DNA of 64,000 bases from Pseudomonas sp. (GTDB taxonomy: Bacteria > Pseudomonadota > Gammaproteobacteria > Pseudomonadales > Pseudomonadaceae), in contig NZ_JAUYNT010000017.1 in NCBI RefSeq assembly GCF_030698175.1, forward strand, positions 1 through 64,000, read 5' to 3'. Under the pieces are notes generated by a model. That model was not told the origin of the DNA. It searched no databases and was given only the letters and a program-made list of their open reading frames with translations. The first letter of the stretch is position 1; each line of letters begins with the position of its first letter. Both the position numbers and the translations under genes were made by a program. This document shows positions 44,345 through 56,800 of this stretch, piece by piece.

Positions 44345-44809
44345 ATGACATCACTTCAAGGCATTGACTGCAGTGTGCAGCCCTATCACTTGCTGCATTG
44401 CATGCTGCGGGTTGCGGATCTTGAGCGTTCGCTGGCGTTTTACTGCGGGTTGCTCGGCATGCGCTTATTGCGCCGGGAGGAATATCCCGCCGGACGCTTC
44501 ACCTTGGCGTTCGTTGGTTATGGCGCCGAACACGCCGGAGCGGTACTTGAACTCACCTACAACTGGGATAGTGGCGGTTATGAACTGGGCTCAGCCTTTG
44601 GCCATATTGGGCTCGCCGTAGCCGAGTTGCGATCAACCTGCGCAGCGCTCGCAGCGCAGGGGGTGAAGGTATTGCGCGAGCCTGGGCCGATGATATTCAG
44701 TGCCATCAAGTCTGCTGCGCCAGAGGTTATTGCCTTTATCGAAGACCCAGACGGCTATCAGATTGAGCTGATTGAAGTTCGCCCAATACCGGTGCCAGAA
44801 GTCACTTAG
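44345..44809 (+). CDS. gloA: Glyoxalase I family protein (lactoylglutathione lyase-like)
   Basis: A 154-residue vicinal-oxygen-chelate enzyme, expected to convert the methylglyoxal-glutathione adduct to lactoylglutathione. The four metal ligands are in place: H18 (LLHCMLRV), E69 (AVLELTYNWD), H87 (FGHIGLAV), E133 (FIEDPDGYQIEL). YCGLLGMRLLRREEYPAGRFTLAFVGY is the standard glyoxalase I core. The N-terminus is about 13 residues longer than E. coli GloA. The ATG at 44345 follows CGGAGCGG. It lies 71 bases after the tautomerase-like gene and may share its TetR-controlled promoter, giving a small aldehyde/ketone detoxification unit. A core gloA may exist elsewhere, so the symbol is tentative. Confidence 0.82.
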   Translation: MTSLQGIDCSVQPYHLLHCMLRVADLERSLAFYCGLLGMRLLRREEYPAGRFTLAFVGYGAEHAGAVLELTYNWDSGGYELGSAFGHIGLAVAELRSTCAALAAQGVKVLREPGPMIFSAIKSAAPEVIAFIEDPDGYQIELIEVRPIPVPEVT

Positions 44810-44874
44810 TGCAGGGCATTCGAATGACTCTGTTGGTGAGGCTACGTTGAATCAATCAGCGGCATGGCCCGCTG

Positions 44875-45249
44875 TCACTCGACACTTTCCACCCGCACCG
44901 GTGCTACGCCTGAACGCAGCATGTCGAGTTGTTGGGCGGCTTTGCGGGAGAGGTCGATGATGCGGCGGCGGGCGTAGGGGCCGCGGTCGTTGATGCGCAC
45001 CAATACGCTTTTGTCGTTATTGAGGTTGGTGACCCGCACGCGGGTGCCGAAGGGCAGTGTGCGGTGGGCGGCGGTCAGTTGGTTCTGGTCGAAGCGCTCG
45101 CCGCTGGCGGTGCGGTTGCCTTGGTGTTTGGCGCCGTAATAAGACGCCTCGCCTTCGGCGCTGTAGCCGCCCTGGTCAGTGCCGAAGGGCAGCCAGGAGC
45201 AGCCGCTGAGCAGGCCAAACAAGCTGCTGATAATCAGTGCGCGCCACAT
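44875..45249 (-). CDS. RlpA-like lipoprotein (double-psi beta-barrel)
   Basis: A short 124-residue lipoprotein with lipobox LLSGC (about 13-17) and the RlpA double-psi barrel: GEASYYGAKHQGNRTASGERFD, LTAAHRTLPFGTRVRVTNLNN, VRINDRGPYARRRIIDLSRKAAQQL. The catalytic-type His (AAHRTLPFG) and Asp (RIIDLS) are present. It lacks the SPOR domain of full RlpA, so septal targeting is not expected. AGGAGATA precedes the ATG at 45249. It lies downstream of gatB on the same strand, but the palindrome at 45270 probably separates them. Confidence 0.85.
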   Translation of the reverse strand: MWRALIISSLFGLLSGCSWLPFGTDQGGYSAEGEASYYGAKHQGNRTASGERFDQNQLTAAHRTLPFGTRVRVTNLNNDKSVLVRINDRGPYARRRIIDLSRKAAQQLDMLRSGVAPVRVESVE

Positions 45250-45269
45250 AAGCCTATCTCCTAAAAGTG

Positions 45270-45293
45270 CAACGCCGGGCATGCCCGGCGTTG
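45270..45293 (-). terminator. gatB terminator palindrome
   Basis: A perfect 24-bp palindrome of 12-bp arms (CAACGCCGGGCA and complement) with no free loop, followed on the minus strand by CACTTTTAG. It is also copied at 41932-41953 behind the truncated gatB fragment. Confidence 0.8.
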
Positions 45294-45316
45294 TGTTGTG
45301 TGATGACGCTGTGAGC

Positions 45317-46762
<1,446 letters not shown>

Positions 46763-46980
46763 GTGTGTCGTCCTCAGAAGCCAGTCGGTGCTTGGGTGTA
46801 CCAGGCAGTGATCTGCTGGTGCTGAACTGGGCGTGGATTTCCAGAGCGATCATTCACAGTTTGCCATTGCATGTCAGTGCTCCTCAGAAGCCGCTCGGGG
46901 CTTGGGCTTGTGTGTAGTAGGCAGTGACCTGCTGGTACTGAGCAGTGCGTGGATAGTTTCCCATTGCATATGCGTCGTCC
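46763..46980 (-). repeat. Decayed tandem copies of the gatA-end/gatB-start junction
   Basis: The junction motif CCATTGCAT (gatB start codons) plus about 12 bases plus CCTCAGAAGCC (gatA stop) occurs three times: at 46754-46790, 46865-46895 and 46962-46990. Each is followed by a remnant of the last gatA codons ([19 protein letters not shown]). Only the leftmost copy feeds an intact gatB and only the rightmost ends an intact gatA. Unit length is about 100-110 bases. Confidence 0.85.
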
Positions 46981-48438
46981 TCAGAAGCCAGTCGGGGCTT
47001 GGGTGTGCCAGGCAGTGACCTGCTGGTATTGGTGGGCGACATTCAGCAGGCGGCCTTCCTGGAAGTACGGCGCGAGCAATTGCACGCCTACCGGCAAGCC
47101 ATCGACGAAGCCTGCGGGCATCGACAAGCCGGGGATGCCGGCGAGGTTGGCGGTGATGGTGTAGATGTCTTCCAGGTACTGGGCGACCGGGTCGTTGTTT
47201 TTCTCGCCGAGCTTCCAGGCCGGGTTCGGCGTGGTCGGGCTGAGGATCACGTCGACTTCCTGGAAGGCGGCAACGAAATCGTTTTTGATCAGGCGGCGAA
47301 TCTTCTGCGCTTGCAGGTAGTAAGCGTCGTAGTAGCCGGCCGACAGCGCGTAGGCACCGACCAGAATGCGCCGCTTCACTTCATCGCCAAAACCTTCGGC
47401 GCGCGAGCGCTTATAGAGGTCTTCGAGGTTTTGCGGGTTCTCGCAACGATAGCCAAACCGCACTCCGTCGAAGCGCGACAGATTGGAGCTGGCCTCGGCC
47501 GGGGCTATCACGTAGTAGGCGGCAATCGCGTGCTGGGTGTTGGGCAGGCTGATGTCTTTGACCGTGGCGCCGAGTTTTTTCAGCTCCTCGACCACTGCCA
47601 AGGTGGCGGCGGCGATGCGACCGTCCAGACCGGCGGCGAAGTATTCCTTCGGCAAGCCGATGCGCAGGCCTTTGAGCGGCAAGTTCAGGGCGGCCAGGTA
47701 ATCATCCAGCGGTTGCTCGACGCTGGTGGAATCTTTCGGATCGAAACCGGCCATGGCCTGCAGCAGCAAGGCGCAGTCGGAGGCGGAGCGCGCCAGTGGG
47801 CCGGCTTGGTCGAGGCTGGAGGCGTAGGCGATCATGCCCCAGCGCGAGACGCGGCCGTAGGTCGGCTTGATGCCGGTGAGGTTGGTAAGTGCGGCGGGCT
47901 GGCGGATCGAACCGCCGGTGTCGGTGCCAGTCGCGGCCGGCAACAAGCGCGCGGCCACGGCGGCGGCCGAACCACCGGAGGATCCGCCGGGTACGCGGGT
48001 CAGATCCCAGGGGTTTTTCACTGCGCCGTAGTGACTCGACTCGTTGGCCGAGCCCATGGCGAACTCGTCCATGTTCAGCTTGCCGAGGGTTACGCAACCA
48101 GCGTCGGCGAGTTTCTCCACCACTGTGGCGTTGTAGGGCGCGATAAAGTTGTCGAGCATCTTCGAGCCGCAACTGGTGCGCACGCCCTGGGTGCAAAACA
48201 GGTCTTTATGGGCGATTGGCGCACCCAGCAGCGCGCCGGTTTCACCATTGGCGCGACGGGCATCGGCGGCCTTGGCTTGGCTCAGGGCCAGCTCTTCGGT
48301 GACGCTGATAAAGCTGTTGAGTTGCGGGTCCAGCGCCTTGATGCGGGCCAGCAGGTGGCTGCTCAGCTCGCTGGCGGAGAATTCTTTGGCGGCCAGGGCA
48401 CGGCTGATGTCGGTCAGGCTGAGTTGGTGCATATCCAT
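46981..48438 (-). CDS. gatA: Aspartyl/glutamyl-tRNA amidotransferase subunit A
   Basis: The amidase subunit, 485 residues, which frees ammonia from glutamine for GatB. The amidase signature is complete: K78 in [12 protein letters not shown] and the serines of [16 protein letters not shown] and [14 protein letters not shown] form the Ser-cisSer-Lys triad. The ATG at 48438 has AAGGTG eight bases before it; that sequence belongs to a duplicated gatC tail. An ATG six bases later (48432) is the alternative. The longer frame to 48483 is unsupported. Confidence 0.95.
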   Translation of the reverse strand: MDMHQLSLTDISRALAAKEFSASELSSHLLARIKALDPQLNSFISVTEELALSQAKAADARRANGETGALLGAPIAHKDLFCTQGVRTSCGSKMLDNFIAPYNATVVEKLADAGCVTLGKLNMDEFAMGSANESSHYGAVKNPWDLTRVPGGSSGGSAAAVAARLLPAATGTDTGGSIRQPAALTNLTGIKPTYGRVSRWGMIAYASSLDQAGPLARSASDCALLLQAMAGFDPKDSTSVEQPLDDYLAALNLPLKGLRIGLPKEYFAAGLDGRIAAATLAVVEELKKLGATVKDISLPNTQHAIAAYYVIAPAEASSNLSRFDGVRFGYRCENPQNLEDLYKRSRAEGFGDEVKRRILVGAYALSAGYYDAYYLQAQKIRRLIKNDFVAAFQEVDVILSPTTPNPAWKLGEKNNDPVAQYLEDIYTITANLAGIPGLSMPAGFVDGLPVGVQLLAPYFQEGRLLNVAHQYQQVTAWHTQAPTGF

Positions 48439-48512
48439 TATTCGATCACCTTGGGAATCAGGAATAGATTTCGCGGCTTCCACGGCGAGCAGTCGCTGAG
48501 CATGGTCATTAT
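48439..48512 (-). repeat. Duplicate of the gatC 3' end between gatC and gatA
   Basis: In a frame different from gatA, the minus strand just before gatA encodes [11 protein letters not shown] and a TAA, near-identical to the true gatC ending LFLVPKVIE. It leaves about 74 bases between gatC and gatA instead of the usual tight spacing. Confidence 0.8.
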
Positions 48513-48800
48513 TTACTCGATCACCTTAGGAACCAGAAACAGGCCCGCTTCAACGGCCGGGGCTATGGCTTGGTAAGCCTCGCGCTGATTGGTTTCGGTG
48601 ACCTGATCGGCACGCAGTCGTTGGGTGGCTTCCAGTGGGTGAGCCAAGGGCTCGACGCCGCTGGTATCGACGGCCTGCATGGCATCGATCAAGCCGAGGA
48701 TGTTATTGAGGGTCGCGGTGGTACTCGGGATATCGGCTTCATTCAGGCCAATTCGGGCCAAGTGAGCGATTTTTTCCACGTCGCAGCGTTCAAGCGCCAT
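48513..48800 (-). CDS. gatC: Aspartyl/glutamyl-tRNA amidotransferase subunit C
   Basis: The small clamp subunit, 95 residues, that holds GatA to Gat[46 protein letters not shown] and RADQVTE are typical. The ATG at 48800 follows GGAG at a spacing of eight; the longer frame to 48854 is not supported. First gene of the leftward gat operon, divergent from mreB. Confidence 0.93.
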   Translation of the reverse strand: MALERCDVEKIAHLARIGLNEADIPSTTATLNNILGLIDAMQAVDTSGVEPLAHPLEATQRLRADQVTETNQREAYQAIAPAVEAGLFLVPKVIE

Positions 48801-48937
48801 CGGGGATACTCCAATAAAACAGCCGGCGCGAAGGGCGAGCAGCTGATTAGGCAAAAAAACTTACGGGCGGTAAATGCAGTGCACTCAGCCGACATTGGCG
48901 GGCAAAAGCCGGGATGGGGCTGCAAGACAGCTAAAAA

Positions 48938-48960
48938 GCGGCAATCTAACATATTGCCGC
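48938..48960. promoter_or_regulatory. Hairpin in the gatC/mreB divergent promoter region
   Basis: GCGGCAAT and ATTGCCGC form 8-bp arms around CTAACAT. It lies in the 248-base gap that must hold promoters for both gatCAB and mreBCD. Its role (operator or early stem-loop) cannot be told from sequence. Confidence 0.45.
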
Positions 48961-49036
48961 CTTGCCCAAAATCCCCGTGGTTGTTAGAGTTTGCGGCACT
49001 TTTTTACCTGCGCATGTTTACCTGCGCGCTGCTTAA

Positions 49037-50089
<1,053 letters not shown>

Positions 50090-50096
50090 GCCATAG

Positions 50097-50153
50097 GCTG
50101 CAAACTAAGGCGCCACGCTGGAGACGGTCTGGCGCTGCTTCTAGTTTGCGGCT
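50097..50153 (+). terminator. Imperfect stem-loop between mreB and mreC
   Basis: GC-T-GCAAACTA at 50097-50107 pairs with TAGTTTGC-G-GC at 50142-50153, and GGCGCCA/TGGCGCTG extends the stem. No T-run. It could reduce read-through so that MreB exceeds MreC. Confidence 0.55.
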
Positions 50154-50188
50154 AACAGCTTGAGGTTTGCCGCTGCAAGGAGCTCACC

Positions 50189-51187
50189 ATCAAACCGCTA
50201 TTTGCCAAGGGACCTTCACTGGGCGTGCGCCTATTGGTGCTGACCGTGCTTTCGGTCACGCTGATGCTGGTCGATGCGCGCCTGGCCGCCCTCAAGCCGC
50301 TGCGCAGTCAGCTCGGGCTGGTGCTCACGCCCTTTTATTGGGTGGCGGATCTGCCGACGCGGCTCTGGCAAGGCGTCAACCAGCAGGTCAGTAGCCACAG
50401 CGAGCTGCTCGCCGAGAACGAAAAGCTCAAAGCCGAAGCCTTGCTGATGCAGCGTCGCCTGCAAAAGCTGGCCACCTTGATCGAGCAAAACGTCCGTCTG
50501 CGCGAGCTGCTGAACTCCTCGGCGCTGGTGGACGATCAGGTGCTGGTGGGCGAGTTGATTGGCGTCGACCCCAATCCCTTCACCCAGCGTTTGTTGATCG
50601 ATAAGGGTGAAAAGGACGGCGTGTTTCTCGGTCAGCCGGTGCTCGATGCGCGTGGTTTGATGGGCCAGGTGGTTGAGGTGATGCCCTACTCCTCGCGAGT
50701 CCTGCTGCTGACTGACACCACCCACAGCATCCCGGTCCAGGTCAATCGCAACGGCTTGCGGGCGATTGCCAGCGGCACCGGTAATCCGGAACGCCTCGAA
50801 CTGCGTCATGTGGCCGATACCGCCGATATTAAAGAAGGTGATCTGCTGGTCAGCTCCGGCCTCGGCCAGCGCTTCCCGGCCGGTTATCCGGTGGCAACGG
50901 TGAAAGAAGTGATTCACGACACCGGCCAGCCCTTCGCGATTATTCGCGCCGAACCCACCGCGGCGCTGAACCGTAGCCGTTATGTGCTGCTGGTGTTCAC
51001 CGATAAGCGCAGCCCCGAGCAGCGCGCCACCGATGCCGCTTTGGCTCAGGAGGCCGCCGACAAAGTGGGCGTGGCCGCTGCCATTGCCGCACCAGGCGCC
51101 AGCGCCGCGCCAGCCCCTAGTCCGGCGCCAACTAAACCGGTGGGTGCTGCGCCAGTTAAACCTGTTGTGCCTGCGGGGACTCACTGA
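50189..51187 (+). CDS. mreC: Rod-shape protein MreC, apparent ATC start
   Basis: A bitopic inner-membrane scaffold, 332 residues, of the elongasome. Its membrane helix is at about 12-29 (VRLLVLTVLSVTLMLVDA), a coiled coil at about 65-105 (SHSELLAENEKLKAEALLMQRRL and on), and a double beta-barrel periplasmic domain (GVFLGQPVLDARGLMGQVVEV, VLLLTDTTHSIPVQV) with an Ala/Pro tail. Between the stop at 50153 and the GTG at 50225 this frame has no ATG, GTG or TTG. Yet ATC AAA CCG CTA TTT GCC encodes the IKPLFAKGPSLGVR opening expected for Pseudomonas MreC, and AAGGAG at 50177-50182 sits six bases before the ATC. I therefore place the start there; GTG at 50225 is the fallback. Confidence 0.88.
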   Translation: MKPLFAKGPSLGVRLLVLTVLSVTLMLVDARLAALKPLRSQLGLVLTPFYWVADLPTRLWQGVNQQVSSHSELLAENEKLKAEALLMQRRLQKLATLIEQNVRLRELLNSSALVDDQVLVGELIGVDPNPFTQRLLIDKGEKDGVFLGQPVLDARGLMGQVVEVMPYSSRVLLLTDTTHSIPVQVNRNGLRAIASGTGNPERLELRHVADTADIKEGDLLVSSGLGQRFPAGYPVATVKEVIHDTGQPFAIIRAEPTAALNRSRYVLLVFTDKRSPEQRATDAALAQEAADKVGVAAAIAAPGASAAPAPSPAPTKPVGAAPVKPVVPAGTH

Positions 51188-51687
51188 TGGTCGGCGTACG
51201 TCCACGTAATGCTTGGGTTATTTGGTGCAGCTTTGCCGTGGCGTTGCTGCTGAGTGTGGCGCCGCTGCCAGGCTTTATGGACAGCGCGCGACCGCTTTGG
51301 CTGGCGTTGTTCGTCACCTACTGGACGCTGGAGCTGCCGCATCGCGTCGGTATGACCAGTGCCTGGTTGCTGGGCTTGGCCGCCGACGTGCTGACGGGCT
51401 CTTTGCTGGGCCTGAATGCGCTGGTTTTGACCTTCATTACTTTTTTGGTGTTGAGCCTGCATCAGCGCTTGCGGATGTTTCCGCTCTGGCAGCAAAGCCT
51501 GGTGTTGTTGGTGGTGTTTGGTTTGGCGCAGTTGATCCAGTTGTGGCTGAACGCCCTGACCGGTAACCGTCCACCGCCGTCGATGAGCGTCATCACCTTC
51601 TTGTTGCCGGCGCTGATCAGTGCGCTGCTGTGGCCTTGGGTATTCGCTCTGTTGCGCGCCATTCGCCTGCGCTTAAGCGTTAACTAG
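51187..51687 (+). CDS. mreD: Rod-shape protein MreD
   Basis: A 166-residue multi-pass membrane protein (about five helices) that completes Mre[63 protein letters not shown] and the C-terminal RLSVN match the family. Its ATG shares a base with the mreC stop (TGATG), so it is coupled to mreC. Confidence 0.93.
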   Translation: MVGVRPRNAWVIWCSFAVALLLSVAPLPGFMDSARPLWLALFVTYWTLELPHRVGMTSAWLLGLAADVLTGSLLGLNALVLTFITFLVLSLHQRLRMFPLWQQSLVLLVVFGLAQLIQLWLNALTGNRPPPSMSVITFLLPALISALLWPWVFALLRAIRLRLSVN

Positions 51688-51716
51688 CATCGTCGCCACC
51701 ACCGGGAGCGGTCTGC

Positions 51717-52337
51717 ATGAACCGGCTTTATCTGGCCTCGGGCTCGCCGCGGCGGCGTGAATTGCTGACGCAAATCGGCGTGCCCTTTACCGCGCTGGCC
51801 ACCAGCATTGATGAAACTCCGCTAGCCGCCGAGCCCGCCGAGATGTATGTCGAGCGTTTGGCGCGGGCTAAGGCCCAGGCTGGTTTGGCAGCGCTGGCCA
51901 GCCCACTTGGCGCTGTGGTGCTGGGCGCCGACACCAGTGTGGTGTTGCACGGGCAAATTCTCGGTAAACCGCTGGACCGTGCCGATGCGCAGGCCATGCT
52001 GACGGCATTGTCGGGCCACACCCATCAAGTGCTAACTGCCGTGGCGTTGGCCAGCAGCGAGCGCTGTGAAGTGCGCCTGGTCAGTAGTCAGGTCAGCTTT
52101 CGCGTCCTCAGTGCGGCTGAAATCGAGGCCTATTGGGCCAGTGGCGAACCACAGGATAAAGCTGGCAGTTATGCCATCCAGGGCTTGGCGGCGGTGTTTG
52201 TCAGTCACCTTGAAGGCAGTTTTTCGGCGGTAGTTGGCTTGCCAGTGTGCGAGACTGCGGCATTGCTCGCCGATTTCGGCATCCCTTATTGGCAGCGCCT
52301 AGACACATCTTCTATGAGTGAAGCCTCGCATGAGTGA
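51717..52337 (+). CDS. maf: Maf-family nucleotide pyrophosphatase (YhdE type)
   Basis: A 206-residue house-cleaning enzyme hydrolysing dTTP/UTP and modified pyrimidine nucleotides. [21 protein letters not shown] holds the SxSPRR phosphate site. The [13 protein letters not shown] helix, [18 protein letters not shown] (D base) and [11 protein letters not shown] are all in place. It overlaps the rng start by eight bases, so it is part of the long mre-rng transcript. Confidence 0.93.
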   Translation: MNRLYLASGSPRRRELLTQIGVPFTALATSIDETPLAAEPAEMYVERLARAKAQAGLAALASPLGAVVLGADTSVVLHGQILGKPLDRADAQAMLTALSGHTHQVLTAVALASSERCEVRLVSSQVSFRVLSAAEIEAYWASGEPQDKAGSYAIQGLAAVFVSHLEGSFSAVVGLPVCETAALLADFGIPYWQRLDTSSMSEASHE

Positions 52338-53793
52338 AGAGATTCTGATCAATATCACGCCGATGGAATCGCGCGTGGCGGTGGTAGAAAACGGTGTTCT
52401 GCAGGAAGTGCATGTTGAGCGCACCCAGCGCCGCGGCATTGTCGGCAATATCTACAAAGGCAAGGTGGTGCGGGTGTTGCCCGGCATGCAAGCGGCCTTT
52501 GTCGATATTGGTTTGGAGCGCGCCGGCTTTATTCATGTCGGCGAAATCGCCACGCGCGATGGCAATACAGCGACCAACGAAACCATCAGCGCCTTGGTGC
52601 ATGAGGGCCAGAGTCTGGTGGTGCAGGTCACCAAAGATCCGATTGGCACCAAGGGCGCACGCCTGACCACCCAGTTGTCGATCCCGTCGCGCTATTTGGT
52701 GTACATGCCGCGCACCAGCCACGTCGGCATTTCCCTGAAGATTGAAGAGGAAGCCGAGCGCGATCGCCTCAAGCAGGTGGTGGCCGAGTGCATCGCCGCC
52801 GAAGGGATTGCCGAGGTCGGCGGCTTCATCCTGCGCACCGCCGCAGAAGGCGCTGGCGCCGATGAAATCCTCATGGATATTCGTTACGTGCGCAGGCTTT
52901 GGGAACAAATTCGCGGACAGATGCAAACCGCCTCGAGCCCGAGTGTGATTTACCAAGACCTGAGCCTGGCCTTTCGCACCCTGCGTGATCTGGTTAGCCC
53001 GCGGATCGAGAAGGTGCGCATCGACTCGCGCGAGACCTTCCAGAAAATCGTGCAGTTCGTCGATGAGCTGATGCCCGAGATCGCCGGGCGCCTGGAGCAT
53101 TATCCGGGTGAACGGCCGATCTTCGACCTGTATGGCGTCGAGGATGAGGTGCAAAAGGCCTTGGAGCGCAAAGTACCGCTCAAATCCGGCGGCTACCTGA
53201 TCATCGATCCAGCCGAGGCGATGAGCACCATCGATGTGAACACCGGCGCCTTTGTCGGCCATCGCAACCTCGAAGAAACCATCTTCAAGACCAATCTCGA
53301 GGCCGCCATCACCATTGCCCGGCAGCTGCGCCTGCGCAATCTAGGTGGCATCATCATCATCGACTTCATCGACATGGAAGACGAAGAGCATCAGCGGCAA
53401 GTGTTGCGCACACTGGAGAAGCAGCTCGAACGCGATCACGCCAAGACCAATATGCTCGGCATCACCGAGCTGGGCCTGGTGCAGATGACCCGCAAACGCA
53501 CCCGCGAGAGCCTGGAGCAGGTGCTCTGTGAGCCCTGCAGCAGTTGTCAGGGGCGCGGCAAGCTGAAAACCCCGGAGACCATCTGCTACGAGATTTTCCG
53601 CGAGCTGCTGCGTGAAGCCCGCGCCTATCAGGCCGGCGCTTATCTGGTGCTGGCCAATCAAAAGGTCATCGACCGGCTGCTCGATGAAGAGTCGGGCAAC
53701 GTGGCCGATCTGGAAGGCTTTATTGGCCGCACCATCAAGTTTCAGGTGGAAAGCATGTACTCCCAGGAGCAATACGATGTCGTACTGCTCTGA
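52330..53793 (+). CDS. rng: Ribonuclease G
   Basis: An endoribonuclease of the RNase E/G family, 487 residues, that trims the 16S rRNA 5' end and some mRNAs. An S1 domain ([35 protein letters not shown]) leads to the catalytic DNase-I-like core ([10 protein letters not shown] and [11 protein letters not shown] supply the metal-binding aspartates). The Zn-link is [12 protein letters not shown]. There is no long C-terminal scaffold, so it is RNase G and not RNase E. The start is the ATG at 52330, inside maf. Confidence 0.95.
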   Translation: MSEEILINITPMESRVAVVENGVLQEVHVERTQRRGIVGNIYKGKVVRVLPGMQAAFVDIGLERAGFIHVGEIATRDGNTATNETISALVHEGQSLVVQVTKDPIGTKGARLTTQLSIPSRYLVYMPRTSHVGISLKIEEEAERDRLKQVVAECIAAEGIAEVGGFILRTAAEGAGADEILMDIRYVRRLWEQIRGQMQTASSPSVIYQDLSLAFRTLRDLVSPRIEKVRIDSRETFQKIVQFVDELMPEIAGRLEHYPGERPIFDLYGVEDEVQKALERKVPLKSGGYLIIDPAEAMSTIDVNTGAFVGHRNLEETIFKTNLEAAITIARQLRLRNLGGIIIIDFIDMEDEEHQRQVLRTLEKQLERDHAKTNMLGITELGLVQMTRKRTRESLEQVLCEPCSSCQGRGKLKTPETICYEIFRELLREARAYQAGAYLVLANQKVIDRLLDEESGNVADLEGFIGRTIKFQVESMYSQEQYDVVLL

Positions 53794-53802
53794 GGCCCGA
53801 TT

Positions 53803-56800
53803 TTGATTAATACCCTCGGCCGTTGGCTGCTGCGTTTACTGCGCGGCGGCCTGGCGCTGGCCGTGTTGTTGCTAATGCTGTTGGCGCTGTATGTCAGCGT
53901 CGGCCGCGAGCTGACGCCGATGCTGGCTGAGTACCACACTGAAATCGAGACCCAGGCCCAGCAAACCCTGGGTTTACCGCTGCGCATTGGTCGCCTGGAA
54001 GGCAGCTGGCGGCGCTTTGCGCCGGTGCTGTTGGTCCACGATGTGACCCTGGGAGAGGCTGCGACTGGGCTGCACCTGGAGACTGTGCGGGTGATTCCCG
54101 ATGTGCTCGGTAGTCTGTTGAGTTGGCAGCTGAAAATTGCCGACCTGCAAGTCGACGGTTTGCGCCTCAATCTGCTGCAGGGCTCGGATGGTCAGTGGAC
54201 GCTGGCGGGTTTGCCGGCGCGCGACTCGGTAACCCCGGCGCTGTCGCCGGCCTTGGTACTGGGCGGTTTGCAGCGGGTGGCATGGCTGTCGTTGCTTAAT
54301 AGCCAGATTACCCTACAGCCCCAGGGGCAGGCACCGTTGTCGTTGACCTATGTAAGCCTGAGTTTGCGCAGCAGCGGCAGTCGTCAGCGTTTGGATGGCC
54401 GTGTGGTGCTGCCCGACGGCCAGCCGTTGGCCTGGCGTGTACGCAGCCGCCTGCATCCGCAGGAGTGGGCCAAGGCCGAGGCCGAGCTATACCTGAGTTT
54501 GCCCATGAGTGATTGGGCGCGCTGGCTGCCGGCGGGTTTGACTGCAGCCTGGCGGGTTGAAAAATTGCAAGTGGGCGGTGAGTTTTGGTTGTCGTGGGCC
54601 AAGGGCCAGGTGCAGCGCGCGGTGGCCCATGTGCATGCGCCGCGCTTGGCCGGCGCTTATGGGCAGCGTAAAGCGGTGGCACTGGATGATTTCAGCGTCA
54701 ATGCCTACTACGACCGAATTGACAGCGGTTTTCAGTTGCAACTGGATTCGCTGGCGGCCAGTTTGGGCGCCACCCGCTGGGGCGATGCGCGGCTAGGGTT
54801 GGAGTATCAGCGTGAAGATGCCGAGCGCCAACAGCAATGGAAATTGAGTGCCGACCGGCTCAACTTGAGCCCCTTGGCACCGGTCATCAAGGCCTTGGCG
54901 CCGTTACCGGAAAACCTCGCTGGAGTTATTGAGGCACTGGCGCCGCGCGGCGCCTTGCGCAATCTGCAGCTGGCTTATCGGCCGCAAGCAGATACTGATC
55001 AGCAAGTGCAATTTAGTAGCAATCTGGAGCGCATCGCGGTTAACCCCTACGACGGGGTGCCGGGCTTTGAGAATATCAGTGGCAGTATCAGCGGTGATTT
55101 AGGCCAAGGTGAATTGCGCCTGGCCGCCGATGATTTTGTCCTCAATCTCGATCAGCTATTTCCAAAACCTTGGCATTACCGGCAAGCCAACGCCCAGCTG
55201 AAGTGGACGCTGAATGCGCAGGAATTGACCCTCAGCAGCCCCTATATTCAGCTGGACGCCGAAGAAGGCAAGTTGGCCGGCGACATCATGGTGCGCGTGC
55301 CTTTTGCGCCTGAGGCCGAGAGTTATATGGATTTGCGCGTGGGCATTCGCGATGGCGATGCGCGCTATACCGAAAAGTATTTACCGACCCTGGCTAAAGG
55401 CTTTAGCCCGGACTTGTCCGCTTGGCTAAAAACCGCGATTCGCGCCGGCCAAGTGGATGAGGGCTTTTTCCAGTACCAGGGCGCGCTGGCGCCAACCGCC
55501 CCGGCCAATTCCAGCAGCATCAGTCTGTACTTCAAGGTGCATGGCGCGGAGTTGGCCTATCAGCCAGGTTGGCCTGAACTGCGCGATGCCACCGGCGCGG
55601 TGCTGATCGATGAACACGGGGTGCGCGTGCAGGTGTCGCAAGGCCAGGTGCTCAACAGCACGCTCAGCGCCGTGACGGTGAATATTGCCCAGCCGGCCAA
55701 GGGCGGCGCGATGCGCTTGGCCCTCGATGGCGCGCTGCACAGTAACGTGACCGATGGCTTGCAGATCCTCAAGGAAGCGCCGCTTGGCACTCAGGCGACC
55801 TTTGCCGGTTGGCAAGGGCAGGGGCCCTTGAGCGGTCGCTTGCAGCTGGATATTCCCCTGGCGGCTGGTCAGGCGCCGCAGGTGCAGGTCGACTTTGCCA
55901 CCGAAGGAGCCGAGTTGAACATCAGCGAGCCGGCCTTGGCCCTCAGTCAGTTGAAGGGCGCGTTTAGCTTTAACAGTGCCAGTGGCTTGAGCTCCCCGGA
56001 TGTGCGCGCCCAGTTATTCGGTCGCCCGCTGCGCGGCAAAATTGTCGCCGAAGGCGCCCGTGGTCGCACCCGTACCCGGGTCGAGGCCAGTGGTCAGGTG
56101 GCGTTGAAAAGCCTCACCGACTGGCTGGCGGTGACCCAGCCCTTGCCGCTCTCCGGTGAGCTGCCTTATCGCGTGCGCTTGACCCTGGACGGTGACGACA
56201 GCCAGTTGCAGCTCGACTCCACGCTTAAGGGCTTGGCCATCGATTTGCCCGCGCCCTTCGGCAAAACCGCCGGCGAGGCGCGCTATGCCGACTGGCGCAT
56301 GACCCTGCAAGGTAAGGAGCGGCGCTATTGGTTTAGCTATGAAGACCTGGCCAGCTTGGCGCTTGCCGCGCCGGCCGGGAATGTGTTGCAAGGCCGTGGG
56401 CAATTGCTGCTGGGTAAGGGCCAGGCGAGTTTGCCGACCACTAAGGGGCTGAATGTCAGTGGCACGCTGAGCGACTTGGATTGGGATCAGTGGCAGGCGG
56501 TGGCTAAGCGCTATGCCCCGGCGCAGAACCCGGCCAGTCCGGACATGCTCGGTACCGCTGCGTTGCAGATTGGTCGCTTCAAAGGGTTTGGCGTAGAGCT
56601 TAATAACCTCGATGCGCAATTGGCGCGCACTAATGCCAGCTGGCTGCTCAAGCTCGATAGCGATTTGGCCAGCGGGCAGGTCACGCTGCCGGATGCACCG
56701 GGGGCTACCATAGTCGCCAAGCTGCAACGGCTGCAATTGCCTGCGGCAGACGCTGCTCCGGCCAGCGATGGGGTTGCCGTCGATCCGTTGGCCGCCATCG

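Noticed and set aside
50225..51187. GTG at 50225 as the start of mreC
   Set aside because: It would remove the conserved opening residues and has poorer ribosome-binding-site spacing than ATC at 50189; kept only as a fallback.
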